From the NCBI RefSeq assembly GCF_000010405.1, contig NC_009465.1:682001-746000 (forward strand): 64,000 bases of DNA, written 5' to 3'. How positions within the stretch are numbered: the stretch's first letter is position 1; every line of letters starts with the position of its first letter. Both the position numbers and the translations under genes were made by a program. Shown in pieces: positions 37,726 through 47,150 of the stretch. The notes under the pieces were generated by a model that saw only the letters and a program-made list of their open reading frames with translations, was not told the origin of the DNA and ran no database searches. This DNA is from Candidatus Vesicomyosocius okutanii (GTDB lineage: Bacteria > Pseudomonadota > Gammaproteobacteria > PS1 > Pseudothioglobaceae).

Positions 37726-38406
37726 TTAAAAATTTTTAATGATAAATTCAATATCATCTGCAATTTTAATCGGGTCATGCGGAGTAGGAAAGCCCGCAAA
37801 TATTTGTCCATCTGGATTGAGTAGATAAATCCAAGCAGTATGATTAATTAAGTAGCCAGATTCTAGAATACCTTTTGACAATGGTTCATCATTTTTGAGT
37901 ACTAGTAACTTACCATTTTTTTCATAAACTACCCGTTCATAATATACACCAAAGGGCTTAATAAGCTGATTAATTTGTACTTGATCACCAGACACACCTA
38001 AAAAGTCTTTATCAAAATGAGTCACATAAGTTTTTAACACACTAGGTGTATCTCTAGCTGGATCAAAGGTAATAGCAACAAGGTTTGGTATAATATTTAA
38101 ACCTCTTTTAATCAAAGTGGATTTGAGTATTGACATATCTATTAATACGGTAGGACATACATCTGGACAGTGTGTATAAATAAAGGATAGTAGCGTCCAT
38201 TTTCCTTTAAGATTATTATTATCAAATTTATTATTGTTATGGCCAACTAGCGAAAAAGAAGGCAATTTTTTATCAGGATTATGAAGGATATAAGAGACTT
38301 TAAGTTGTTTTTCTAAATCTTGATAACTTTTACTAGGACTTATAAAATAGAATATCGAAATAACCGACACAACTACTACAATACCACTAAATAATTTATT
38401 ATTCAT
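37726..38406 (-). CDS. senC: SCO1/SenC family copper chaperone
   Basis: 226-residue, membrane-anchored thioredoxin-fold protein that helps load copper into the CuA centre of cytochrome oxidase. An N-terminal helix lies at about residues 6-24. The copper-binding CxxxC is in THCPDVCP and the ligand His in LINHTAWIYLL. Together with the PCuAC protein 350 bp upstream it forms a copper-delivery pair for the terminal oxidase. Confidence 0.93.
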   Translation of the reverse strand: MNNKLFSGIVVVVSVISIFYFISPSKSYQDLEKQLKVSYILHNPDKKLPSFSLVGHNNNKFDNNNLKGKWTLLSFIYTHCPDVCPTVLIDMSILKSTLIKRGLNIIPNLVAITFDPARDTPSVLKTYVTHFDKDFLGVSGDQVQINQLIKPFGVYYERVVYEKNGKLLVLKNDEPLSKGILESGYLINHTAWIYLLNPDGQIFAGFPTPHDPIKIADDIEFIIKNF

Positions 38407-38749
38407 AAGACTAATACATAATGATTACTCATTATATTTCCTTAATTATGTAAGATTTTTACTTTATTGGCAGAACTACAAAGAAAGGATTTTAACTTTC
38501 AACTATAGGATTAAATAATAGCTTTGAAATAAGTTCTAGACTTCCTATTTTCACACTATTAATAAAATTAGCATATTCAAATATAACTATTTTTGAATAT
38601 GCTACAACTATACCATTATTTTTGATAAAACTCTTAAGTAAATCTTAAACAGATTTACTCCTAAAAAGAAATAAATTATCTTTTAGAGACTTTTTCATGA
38701 GTAGGCGATAATAGTGTAGTTATTACTTTAATAAAAAAAGTTAAAACTT
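38407..38749. other. Spacer between PCuAC and Sco genes
   Basis: No gene. It contains the perfect inverted repeat at 38570-38603 and otherwise only AT-rich sequence. Confidence 0.4.
38570..38603. repeat. 12-bp perfect inverted repeat, 10-nt loop
   Basis: AGCATATTCAAA (38570-38581) and TTTGAATATGCT (38592-38603) are exact reverse complements. A hairpin of this size downstream of the PCuAC gene could act as a terminator or mRNA end-stabiliser, although no long T tract follows on the minus strand. Confidence 0.8.
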
Positions 38750-39253
38750 TTAGTGGTATACCTCTGTACTATGATGATTATCTATCGTTTTCTTTCCTAT
38801 TCTAACTTCAGCATGTACGATTTTTGTCAAACCATTGTCAAAGATCAACTCAAACATCACTATATCACCTTTATGTAACACTAACTTAGGACTAATCAAC
38901 ATAATGTGCCAACTACCCGGTTTTAAATGTAGCTTACCTTTAGCTGGGATTATCATAAATTCCTGTTTAACCATTTTCATTATATCATCTTGCGCCACAG
39001 TTCTGTGCAATTCAATACGTTTATAGTCACCAGCATTTACAGAAAGTAATTTAATATCATGATTGGTATTATTATTAATTTGCATAAAAAGACCCAATAC
39101 TGATGCATTAGTTGGTGCTAAACGTACCCATGGATCATTTATCATAATTTCAGATGTAATATGGTTCATTTGATAATGTTCCATTGCAATGGATACATAC
39201 AAGATTATTAAAATAATAAATGCTAATATAAGTTTCTTTACTTTATTAAACAT
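38750..39253 (-). CDS. PCu(A)C-family periplasmic copper chaperone
   Basis: 167-residue exported protein with a single N-terminal helix (residues 8-22). Its cupredoxin-like domain has the H-x-M motif set: ELHRTV, several methionines in DDIMKMVKQEFM, and PGSWHIMLI. It delivers Cu(I) to Sco or to the CuA site. A tail with HHSTEVYH may bind metal too. It lies upstream of senC on the same strand. Confidence 0.88.
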   Translation of the reverse strand: MFNKVKKLILAFIILIILYVSIAMEHYQMNHITSEIMINDPWVRLAPTNASVLGLFMQINNNTNHDIKLLSVNAGDYKRIELHRTVAQDDIMKMVKQEFMIIPAKGKLHLKPGSWHIMLISPKLVLHKGDIVMFELIFDNGLTKIVHAEVRIGKKTIDNHHSTEVYH

Positions 39254-40293
39254 AATTTTTACCTTTCTTAAGAATTAAAGTTGTTACTGTTATTCTGTTC
39301 TCAAATTAGAAACAGAATAAAAAATATCTTTGCACTTATGCCTATTAAAAACTTAAAAAAGTAGCTTTATCAAATCTAACTACTTCTAGTATATCATATA
39401 CCATAAACTATACTATTATTCTTAATAAAGGAAATACAAAGGTTTTATTATGATGTCAACAAAATAGACGAGACACGAATAGCCAAAAACTATCACAGCA
39501 TTCTTAACTGAATATTATTCAGAATGACTGTAGAAAAACTACATATATGTTTATCTATAAAATCAAAATAATATTTTGCGTTAGAAACTACAATATCAAA
39601 TACCTTGGTATTTAATAAATATTAACGACAGCCTAATTCAACATAATTTTGATTGTGCTATTTATTATCCAAATAATATTATTTAAATGATAAAATATAA
39701 TAAATGTTAATTTCATCTTTAAAATTAACAATAAAAGACAATTAGTCAAATATTTTTGAGTCATTTTAACTAGAACTTAAACCACATTACAAATATTTTA
39801 GGTATTTATTTGTTTATATTGCCAATAATAGGGATTTTAATATTATAGAAAATAAACAGCACATGAGGTAGAAATAGCCATTAACACTCACACAAAATAA
39901 TAACTTAACAGAATGAGGTTATTCATATTAAACCAAGCGTAAATTGATTCATATGCGTAATTAAAATCAGCAATACTATGTAAATAATACTAAAAACTAA
40001 GGGTATTGTAAGACTTATTTTTCAGTAACACGTGCCATTAAAAGAATATATGACAACTGATTCTAGCATGTTCTGTAGTTTAAGCATAAATTAGATTTTT
40101 ACCTGACAATATAAATAAAAAGATTGACTCTTATTTGTGACTTAATTATGATGAAGTGTATGAAATAATAAACTTAAATTCCTGGATAAAATATAATTGA
40201 GATCATACCACTGATATTTATACTAGGTAAAATTTTAAATGAGATAAAAAACACCACCATAGAATAAATTAATACAGTACATCATTTTAATGT
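39254..40293. other. 1-kb spacer with unidentified remnants
   Basis: No intact gene. On the plus strand, 39459-39515 reads VNKIDETRIAKNYHSILN, then a stop, then MTVEKLHICLSIKSK. On the minus strand near 39900-40010 a piece reads ADFNYAYESIYAWFNMNNLI. Both have the look of old coding sequence but match nothing I can name. Confidence 0.35.
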
Positions 40294-41382
40294 ATGAAAA
40301 ATTTAAATAAAAATACTAAAATTATAGTTGGTTTATCAGGCGGAGTTGATTCTTCAGTAACTGCACTATTATTACTTAAACAAGGCTACCAAGTAGAAGC
40401 ATTGTTTATGAAAAATTGGGAAGAAGATGATAAAGGCAGATATTGTAGCGCTAAACAAGACTTATCTGATGCACAAAATATTACCAATAAACTTAGTATA
40501 AAATTACATACTATTAACTTTTCAGTAGATTATTGGAACGATGTATTTACTCATTTTCTAAAAGAATACAAAAAAGGTCGAACACCTAATCCTGATATTT
40601 TATGCAATCAAAAGATTAAATTTGGAGCATTTTTAAAACATGCTATATCGCTAGGTGCAGATAAAATTGCTACAGGACATTATGCTCGTATTGCTAAAAA
40701 AAATGGAACTTATCAACTCAAAACAGGTTTGGACAACAACAAAGACCAAAGTTATTTTTTACATCTTTTAAGTCAATATCAACTCTCAAAAAGTCTATTT
40801 CCATTGGGTGAGACCAATAAAATTGATGTACGTAATATTGCCACAGAAAATGGCTTTGTCACTGCTAAAAAGAAAGATTCAACGGGCATTTGTTTTATTG
40901 GTGAACGTAAATTTTCTGAGTTCTTAGCAACCTATCTACCAAAACAACAAGGCAATATTGTAGGCGAACAAGGACAATTTATTAAACACCATCAAGGTTT
41001 GGCTTTTTATACAATAGGTCAGCGCAAAGGCTTAGAGATTGGTGGAGGTTTTGGTAAATCAGGTAAACCATGGTTTGTAGCAGATAAGTGTATTGAACGT
41101 AATGAACTAGTAGTTGTACAAGGTGATCATACACTGTTATATTATCAAACCTTAAATACTTCTAAACCTTATTGGATTAACACACCACCAACACTACCCA
41201 TGACATGCAACGCCAAAATACGTTATCGTCAGCAATCACAATCTTGTATGATTAGCCAGGATAATAATAAGCAATTAAAAATTATTTTTAAGCAACCTCA
41301 ACGTGCAATTACTCCAGGACAATCTATTGTTTTTTATGATAATGAAACTTGTCTTGGCGGGGCAATTATTGAGTACAGATAA
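40294..41382 (+). CDS. mnmA: tRNA-specific 2-thiouridylase MnmA
   Basis: Thiolates U34 of Lys, Glu and Gln tRNAs. 362 residues. The ATP PP-loop is GLSGGVDSSV (residues 14-23). The two catalytic cysteines are in NPDILCNQKIKF and STGICFIGER. It is followed 2 bp later by hflD, a common pairing. Confidence 0.97.
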   Translation: MKNLNKNTKIIVGLSGGVDSSVTALLLLKQGYQVEALFMKNWEEDDKGRYCSAKQDLSDAQNITNKLSIKLHTINFSVDYWNDVFTHFLKEYKKGRTPNPDILCNQKIKFGAFLKHAISLGADKIATGHYARIAKKNGTYQLKTGLDNNKDQSYFLHLLSQYQLSKSLFPLGETNKIDVRNIATENGFVTAKKKDSTGICFIGERKFSEFLATYLPKQQGNIVGEQGQFIKHHQGLAFYTIGQRKGLEIGGGFGKSGKPWFVADKCIERNELVVVQGDHTLLYYQTLNTSKPYWINTPPTLPMTCNAKIRYRQQSQSCMISQDNNKQLKIIFKQPQRAITPGQSIVFYDNETCLGGAIIEYR

Positions 41383-41384
41383 TA

Positions 41385-41996
41385 ATGAATAAATTACGCG
41401 AACAAACTCTGGCACTAGCTAGTATATTACAAACTACAACACTAATTGACCAACTTGCTTCAACTGGCACCTGTGATGCAAATAGCAATCAAGCCAGCTT
41501 AAAAAGTATCATTACCAGTAGTACCAAACTTGAAGAGGTTTTTAATCAAAAACAAGATTTATTAGTTGGTATTGATGCGTTAAAAGTTGTATTAAGTAAT
41601 AAAACTAAATGTATACAACATATAATATTTTACGCATTAGCCTTGATTAACCTTGAAAAGAAATTGATGAAAAATCAAACACTACTCAATCAAATCACTT
41701 TAGAAATTGACTTAATTAGAAATCAAGATTTTTTTGAGATTTCTCATATAAACTCAATAGCACGTTTAGCTCAACTTTATAAATCAACCCTAGGTGGTTT
41801 AAATCCTAAAATTATGATCAACGGCCAACAAATTTACCTATCTAATAAACATACTTCAAATCACATTAGAGCGTTATTATTAGCAGGTATTCGGGCAGTA
41901 TCTTTATGGAAATCTCAAGGCGGTAAAACTTGGCATTTATTACTAAATAAGAAAAAGATACTTAATTTAATTAATACGTTAGAAGGATTAAATTAA
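41385..41996 (+). CDS. hflD: HflD-like protein
   Basis: 203-residue, mostly helical peripheral membrane protein of the HflD (YcfC) family. Typical sequence: QTLALASILQTTTLIDQLA at the start, and LLLAGIRAVSLWKSQGG near the C-terminus. HflD is known from E. coli lambda-CII control; its housekeeping role is unclear. The gene pair mnmA-hflD is conserved. Confidence 0.9.
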   Translation: MNKLREQTLALASILQTTTLIDQLASTGTCDANSNQASLKSIITSSTKLEEVFNQKQDLLVGIDALKVVLSNKTKCIQHIIFYALALINLEKKLMKNQTLLNQITLEIDLIRNQDFFEISHINSIARLAQLYKSTLGGLNPKIMINGQQIYLSNKHTSNHIRALLLAGIRAVSLWKSQGGKTWHLLLNKKKILNLINTLEGLN

Positions 41997-42083
41997 TAAT
42001 GCCGATACCCTATAGACTTTTATCGTTGAAGAGTCTATAATCACATTCATATTCAATATATTTTATTACTTTATTTAACAATA

Positions 42084-42344
42084 ATGGCTAATTCAGCAAG
42101 TTCTAGAAAACGCGCAAGACAGGCAGTTAAACGCAATAAACACAATTCACAAATTCGCGCTAAGGTTCGCACTTTTATTAAAAAAGTTACTTACGCTTTA
42201 GAAGCAGGTAATAAGGAACAAGCACAAAATTGTTTTACAATAATGCAAAAGATGCTTGACCAAGCAGTTAATAAAGGATTAATACACAAAAACCAAGCGG
42301 CTAGAAAAAAATCACGCCTAAATTCACAAATCAAAGCATTATAA
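42084..42344 (+). CDS. rpsT: 30S ribosomal protein S20
   Basis: 86-residue, strongly basic helical protein that binds 16S rRNA. MANSASSRKRARQAVKRNKH and the C-terminal KNQAARKKSRLNSQI are diagnostic. A large inverted repeat follows 8 bp after the stop codon. Confidence 0.97.
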   Translation: MANSASSRKRARQAVKRNKHNSQIRAKVRTFIKKVTYALEAGNKEQAQNCFTIMQKMLDQAVNKGLIHKNQAARKKSRLNSQIKAL

Positions 42345-42352
42345 AATTAACA

Positions 42353-42457
42353 CTAAATTTTTTGAAAAACCATACCTTGTAAGGAGTTTTTGGTATTCCC
42401 GTCTTTACAATAGTATAAACCATTTTTTTAAAAGGTATGGTTTTTCAAAAAATTTAG
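42353..42457. repeat. 26-bp perfect inverted repeat flanking a 53-nt centre, after rpsT
   Basis: The arms 42353-42378 and 42432-42457 are exact reverse complements over 26 bases. Each holds a GAAAAACCATACC or matching half. The centre (42379-42431) contains a smaller TTGTAA/TTACAA pair, GTATTCCCGTC and a T run before the right arm. The structure is far larger than a normal terminator and may be a decayed mobile or hairpin element, or a processed RNA terminator of rpsT. Confidence 0.85.
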
Positions 42458-42500
42458 TTATACTAATACCTCATCATAATCAATTCTCATAGAAAGTATC

Positions 42501-42983
42501 ATGATAAGCAAGTCAGACAAAATATTATTTAGAAGTACCATTGAAAACAGCATTCCTATTAATAAAGACAAAATTGTACTTCAAAACTTAACTAATAAAA
42601 AAGCCTTTAAAGCCTATAACTATATTACTCACGGCAGTTTAGCTGGTTCAGATATAATTAGCTATGCCAAAAATAGCGTTTCACCAAAAATAATCAAAAG
42701 AATGAAACAAGGTAATATTAGTCACGCGCCAATATTAGATTTACACGGCCAAACTACCATTGAAGCCTGTCAATCATTATCTGAATTTATTCACTACCAT
42801 CAACACCAGAAATTCATCCATATTATTCATGGAAAAGGTTATAATTCTGGCCAAGATAATGGTATTTTAAAAAGCCAAGTAGTTAGTTTTTTACGTCAAC
42901 ATCCTGAGGTATTAGCTTTTAACTCTTGCCCACCCAAAGATGGTGGCACAGGTGCAGTATTTACCCTTTTAAAACAAAACTAA
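42501..42983 (+). CDS. Smr-domain protein
   Basis: 160-residue protein with a C-terminal Smr domain: LDLHGQTTIEACQSLSEFI then the glycine loop HIIHGKGYNSG and the C-terminal GGTGAVFTLLK. In MutS2 and SmrB this domain cuts nucleic acid; SmrB cuts mRNA at collided ribosomes. The LDLHGQT and HGKG motifs that form the active site are intact. SmrA and SmrB types cannot be told apart with certainty. xseA follows 4 bp later. Confidence 0.85.
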   Translation: MISKSDKILFRSTIENSIPINKDKIVLQNLTNKKAFKAYNYITHGSLAGSDIISYAKNSVSPKIIKRMKQGNISHAPILDLHGQTTIEACQSLSEFIHYHQHQKFIHIIHGKGYNSGQDNGILKSQVVSFLRQHPEVLAFNSCPPKDGGTGAVFTLLKQN

Positions 42984-42987
42984 GTTT

Positions 42988-44388
42988 ATGTTTAATATTG
43001 ATGAGGTTTACACAATCTCTAGTTTTCTATCTGTCTGCAATAAAACCATTGAAAATAATATTCCTACTTGCTGGCTACAAGGAGAAATATCTAATTTAAC
43101 ACGACCAGCATCAGGTCATTGGTATTTTTCTCTCAAGGATAATACAGTTCAGGTGCGTTGCGCTTTATTTCGGTTCAATCAACGTTATATTAAGTTTAGC
43201 CCTAAAAATGGAATAGAAGTTTTAGTTCGTGTTGTACCTACTTTATACGAAGCTCGAGGTAATTTTCAACTCGTCATCCAACAAATTGAACAAATAGGTA
43301 TTGGCAATTTAAATCTTGCATTTAAACAATTAAAAAAAGACCTTGATAATGAAGGTTTGTTTGATAATATCCATAAAAAACCATTACCTAATACTATTAA
43401 CACCATTGGTGTTATTTCTTCATCCACAGGTGCGGTTATTCAAGACATTATTAAAGTATTGAATAACCGCTATCCATTTGTTAAAATTTTGTTATTTGAC
43501 TCAATAGTTCAAGGTCAAGATTCAATAAAAAAACTTACAAACGCCTTGAATATAGCTGACCAATCTGGCAAATGTGACGTTATTATTATTGCCAGAGGTG
43601 GGGGTTCATTAGAAGACTTGTGGGCATTTAATGAAGAGATATTAGCAAGAGCAATCTTTAACGCAAAAACCCCAATTATCAGTGCAATTGGTCATGAAAC
43701 TGACACTACAATTGCTGATCTTGTTTCTGATATTCGTGCACCTACACCAAGTTTTGCTGCCATGTTAGTTACGTCTAACCGATTAGAATTGCTCTCCAAT
43801 ACCAATAAGTTATACACGCAACTACATCAATCTTATCGACAAACCTTACATTATTACCAATCTCGTCTTAATCAACTTAAATTAAAAATATCAAACCCAA
43901 ATAAACAAATTGATTATTTAAATCAAAAACTTGATTATTTAAGTATTAATCTTACTACTCGTAAAGAATCTATATTCACTCTAAATAATGCTAAACTTAA
44001 TTCGCTTTTCACCACCTTAAAGCAACACTCTCCTATTAAAACTATTAAACACGCTAAATCTTTGAATCAAATGTCTTTGAATCAACTTAAATACCAAATT
44101 AAGCAAATAATTAACACCAATAATAATATGCTATATTTAGCAACTGAAAGGCTTCAAAAGATAATTATGGCTCTAACTAATAAACATAAAGCAAGATTAT
44201 CTATTCAAGCCAACTCACTTCATTACTTGTCACCACTTAATATACTTGCACGAGGGTTTAGTATTACTAGTGATACTAAAAATCAAGTATTATCATCAGT
44301 AACTAATATTAAAATCAATCAAACTATTATAACTCAATTAGATAATGGAGCACTATACTCTAACATTGAAAAAATTGAAAAGAATTAA
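42988..44388 (+). CDS. xseA: Exodeoxyribonuclease VII large subunit
   Basis: 466 residues. An N-terminal OB-fold binds ssDNA (TCWLQGEISNLTRPASGHWY), and the central catalytic region has GVISSSTGAVIQDI, IIARGGGSLEDLWAFNEE and SAIGHETDTTIADLVSD. A coiled coil follows, ending in LSPLNILARGFSIT. The partner xseB is not in view. Confidence 0.96.
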   Translation: MFNIDEVYTISSFLSVCNKTIENNIPTCWLQGEISNLTRPASGHWYFSLKDNTVQVRCALFRFNQRYIKFSPKNGIEVLVRVVPTLYEARGNFQLVIQQIEQIGIGNLNLAFKQLKKDLDNEGLFDNIHKKPLPNTINTIGVISSSTGAVIQDIIKVLNNRYPFVKILLFDSIVQGQDSIKKLTNALNIADQSGKCDVIIIARGGGSLEDLWAFNEEILARAIFNAKTPIISAIGHETDTTIADLVSDIRAPTPSFAAMLVTSNRLELLSNTNKLYTQLHQSYRQTLHYYQSRLNQLKLKISNPNKQIDYLNQKLDYLSINLTTRKESIFTLNNAKLNSLFTTLKQHSPIKTIKHAKSLNQMSLNQLKYQIKQIINTNNNMLYLATERLQKIIMALTNKHKARLSIQANSLHYLSPLNILARGFSITSDTKNQVLSSVTNIKINQTIITQLDNGALYSNIEKIEKN

Positions 44389-44584
44389 TTAGCACATCAA
44401 TACTTTCAAAAACAAGAAAGAAATATAATTTTACTACTAAAAAAATTACTTTTACAATACAACTATCCCACTAGTAAAAAGAAAAAATATTTCAATTTAA
44501 CCTTAAACCATATCAATCAAATTAAATACGAATGCCTTATTTTGTCAAAAACTAAAAAGCTATTTTCTTAAAAATCCTTATGTA

Positions 44585-44779
44585 ATGGTTAATTTATCAA
44601 AATTTATTAAAGACGTCGTTACTACTAACTCCTCTAGACTTAAGTATTTTTACAATAGACAACCACATCAGCCAAATCTTCTAAATAATATAAGTACATC
44701 AATACAAGCCCGGCAGAAAATAATAAGTAATATTCATAAAGCTATTGACGATAACACTATATTTATTAACTACAAATAA
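44585..44779 (+). CDS. Short hypothetical frame, possibly a gene fragment
   Basis: 64 codons with no recognisable domain. It is predicted helical and basic (SKFIKDVVTTNSSRLKYFYN, ending AIDDNTIFINYK). There is no Shine-Dalgarno and the surroundings look degraded. I think it more likely a remnant than a working gene. Confidence 0.2.
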   Translation: MVNLSKFIKDVVTTNSSRLKYFYNRQPHQPNLLNNISTSIQARQKIISNIHKAIDDNTIFINYK

Positions 44780-45302
44780 ATTGATCAATGTTTATATTCA
44801 CACGCATAAACACCTAATAAAATAAAGTTAATTAATTAGCACTATTGGACAAACTAGGTGCATCATAGTCCATCACTTACATTGAGGTATTTATCTTAGT
44901 CAAGACACAGTGAATTCAAAATTGTTACTAAACATATGACTAACTCTATTAAAAAAATAAACGCTATATCGTATGATATTACCTTAGCATTTGCTTTGTC
45001 AAAAGCACTAAATAACAATTCTTTGTTTTATGTAGTAACTCATATAAATAACTTAACCCTATTATGAATTGACAAAGGCAGGAAAACACTAGGCATAAAG
45101 TCTTAAAAGTTAAAAATTAAAAAAACGATAACAATATTGCTCTCAAATAAGTGTTCACTTAATTAATATTATTCTAATTTTTTGGTTTAGGTTTTTTATA
45201 TCAATTATCTAACAAAAGAAATAGAGCATTGCACTACAAAATTTCTAATATCATTTTATCAAAAATTGATTTGTATTAACATTACCGACAAAAAACCTAT
45301 GC

Positions 45303-45333
45303 TATAATGTTATATAATATGAGATATTGGGGA
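45303..45333 (+). promoter_or_regulatory. Promoter and ribosome site of the small membrane gene
   Basis: TGCTATAAT (45300-45308), an extended -10, is followed by a second TATAAT at 45313-45318. A GGGG ribosome-type site lies at 45329-45332, before the ATG at 45340. This is a strong signal for such a small gene. Confidence 0.5.
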
Positions 45334-45339
45334 TGAAAA

Positions 45340-45579
45340 ATGAGTTCAACAGTTGATAATAGTAACATAAGAGGTAATATTCTTATGTTAAGCACATTAA
45401 TTATAACTTTTATATTACCACTAATATTAATTATCTTATCTTATATCGGTATTATATCTGGTACGTCTGAATATATCTATGCATTTGCAGTTATAACATC
45501 TATGATTTATATTGTTGGAGGTACTATTTGGATGTTTACCCAAGATTTAAAAGATAGTAAACAACTCTTTGACGGCTAA
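45340..45579 (+). CDS. Small two-helix membrane protein, unknown function
   Basis: 79 residues. A polar N-terminus (MSSTVDNSNIRGN) is followed by two hydrophobic helices, at about residues 14-39 and 46-67, and an acidic C-terminus (DLKDSKQLFDG). It resembles no family I can name. A good promoter and ribosome site, plus clean reading through a degraded neighbourhood, say it is a real, expressed gene. Confidence 0.65.
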   Translation: MSSTVDNSNIRGNILMLSTLIITFILPLILIILSYIGIISGTSEYIYAFAVITSMIYIVGGTIWMFTQDLKDSKQLFDG

Positions 45580-45954
45580 TACTATCACCTATTCAGTTGA
45601 ATATCAAAACATTTATACAGTTTATCCAAGGGTAGAAAAAACCAAATAATCTATTTAGATTTTTTATAATTATCAGACAGATTATAATTATTATCTTAGT
45701 GTCATTAATTACAGTCATTCGTTAAATATTAGTTGGATAACAATTTTTGTTTTGTGATATATGATAAAAAATTATTAATCAAAAAAATTTAAACTAATCA
45801 AACACTTGATAAAGAAAATAAACAACTATCAATTAATCTTAAAACTAAATCAGAAGCAAATTTTGGAATATATTGATATATATAAACTTAAACTACTTAA
45901 AAAAGATGAGAAATATTATCCAATGAGCCAATCAAGATAAGATTTAATTGAAAA
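45580..45954. other. Spacer before ispD
   Basis: 375 AT-rich bases. In many relatives ftsB precedes ispD. Here only a short piece at 45795-45890 (TLDKENKQLSINLKTKSEAN in shifted frames) has a coiled-coil, FtsB-like flavour. This is too weak to call. Confidence 0.3.
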
Positions 45955-46683
45955 ATGTCTAACGATTATTATTTAATTATTCCTGCTGGTGGCATAGGTA
46001 CACGTATGCACTCTGAAAAGGACAATATTAACAGGAAAATTAAAATTGCTAAACAATATCTAAAATTAGATAATGGACTAACTATACTCGACCAAACATT
46101 AAAAATATTACTTAATATTGATCAAATAAAAGGCTGTATTATTGCACTTGCAAATAAAGATTATTTATTCACTAAATCAAAATTTAACAACCACTCAAAG
46201 TTAATAACAACAGTTATTGGTGGAAAAAAGAGAATGAACTCTGTTTTTAATGGACTTAAAGCACTCACAAACCTTGCTAAAGATGATGATTGGATATTAG
46301 TTCACGACAGTGTTCGTCCATGTGTTAAAGCATCAGAAATAATCAACTTAATGAACCAACTAAAACACCATGAAACAGGTGGATTACTTGCAACTAAAGT
46401 TGTAGATACCATTAAACAAGCTAGCAATAATATTGTCAATACTACTATTGACAGGTCAAATCTTTGGCAAGCTCAAACACCACAAATGTATCGTTTTGGC
46501 GTATTATTAAAAGCCTTAAATACTGTTATTAATGATGGTATGAATATTACTGACGAAGCCAGTGCCATTGAATATTTAAGACTGAAGTCGGTTTTGGTTA
46601 AATCTAGCAAAAGCAATATTAAAATTACTAACTCAGAAGATTTAGAACTAGCAAATTTTTACTTAACTCAATATAAAGAATGA
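45955..46683 (+). CDS. ispD: 2-C-methyl-D-erythritol 4-phosphate cytidylyltransferase
   Basis: Third step of the MEP isoprenoid pathway; couples CTP to MEP. 242 residues. The nucleotide loop is PAGGIGTRM (residues 8-16; usually PAAGxGxRM), followed by VHDSVRPCV (usually VHDAARP), and NIKITNSEDLELA near the C-terminus. It overlaps ispF by 4 bp, the common pair. The few motif changes look family-tolerable. Confidence 0.93.
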   Translation: MSNDYYLIIPAGGIGTRMHSEKDNINRKIKIAKQYLKLDNGLTILDQTLKILLNIDQIKGCIIALANKDYLFTKSKFNNHSKLITTVIGGKKRMNSVFNGLKALTNLAKDDDWILVHDSVRPCVKASEIINLMNQLKHHETGGLLATKVVDTIKQASNNIVNTTIDRSNLWQAQTPQMYRFGVLLKALNTVINDGMNITDEASAIEYLRLKSVLVKSSKSNIKITNSEDLELANFYLTQYKE

Positions 46684-47150
46684 AAATAAAAACTGGACTA
46701 GGACAAGATTCCCACGCATTTTGCGATACAAATAAATTGCTTATTTTAGCAGGTGTTGTATTTGACTATCCAAAAAGTCTTAATGCTAATAGTGATGGTG
46801 ACGTGGTTTTTCATTCAATCACAAATGCTATTTCTTCTATTACTGGTATTAACATATTAGGCGCTAAAGCAGATACTTTATGTAAACAAGGCGTGACTGA
46901 TAGTGTTGAATATTTAAAATTAGCGTTTAATGATTTAAACAAATGGAAAATTCAACATATTGCTATTTCCATTGAATGTTTACATCCTAAAATTTTACCA
47001 ATGATTGAAAAAATGAAACTTAGTATTTCTAAATTACTAAACATTGCACTCCAAGATGTAGGCATTACCACCACTACTGGAGAGGGGCTAACTGAATTTG
47101 GAAAAGGTAATGGCATTCAAGTTTTGAGTATTGTTACGGTGATAAAATAA
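46680..47150 (+). CDS. ispF: 2-C-methyl-D-erythritol 2,4-cyclodiphosphate synthase, variant
   Basis: Fifth step of the MEP pathway, 156 residues. The zinc-site D-x-H is in GLGQDSHAF and the third ligand His in GDVVFHSITNAI. The C-terminal TTTGEGLTEFGKGNGIQ is typical. Two departures from the textbook enzyme are visible: HSITNAI in place of HALTDAL, and ILGAKADTLCKQGVTDS in place of the GDIGxxFPDTD loop. A divergent IspF subfamily with this loop may exist. It overlaps ispD and abuts murC. Confidence 0.88.
   Translation: MKIKTGLGQDSHAFCDTNKLLILAGVVFDYPKSLNANSDGDVVFHSITNAISSITGINILGAKADTLCKQGVTDSVEYLKLAFNDLNKWKIQHIAISIECLHPKILPMIEKMKLSISKLLNIALQDVGITTTTGEGLTEFGKGNGIQVLSIVTVIK

Larger units (their letters stand above)
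44389..45339. other. Spacer with short open fragments
   Basis: About 950 bp, mostly non-coding. It contains the small frame at 44585-44779 and another at 44936-45067 (MTNSIKKINAISYDITLAFA, then LSKALNNNSLFYVVTHINN), neither with a ribosome site. They look like pieces of one or two lost genes I cannot name. Confidence 0.35.

Noticed and set aside
45795-45890. ftsB remnant before ispD
   Set aside because: A coiled-coil-like piece in the expected place, but too short and out of frame to name.
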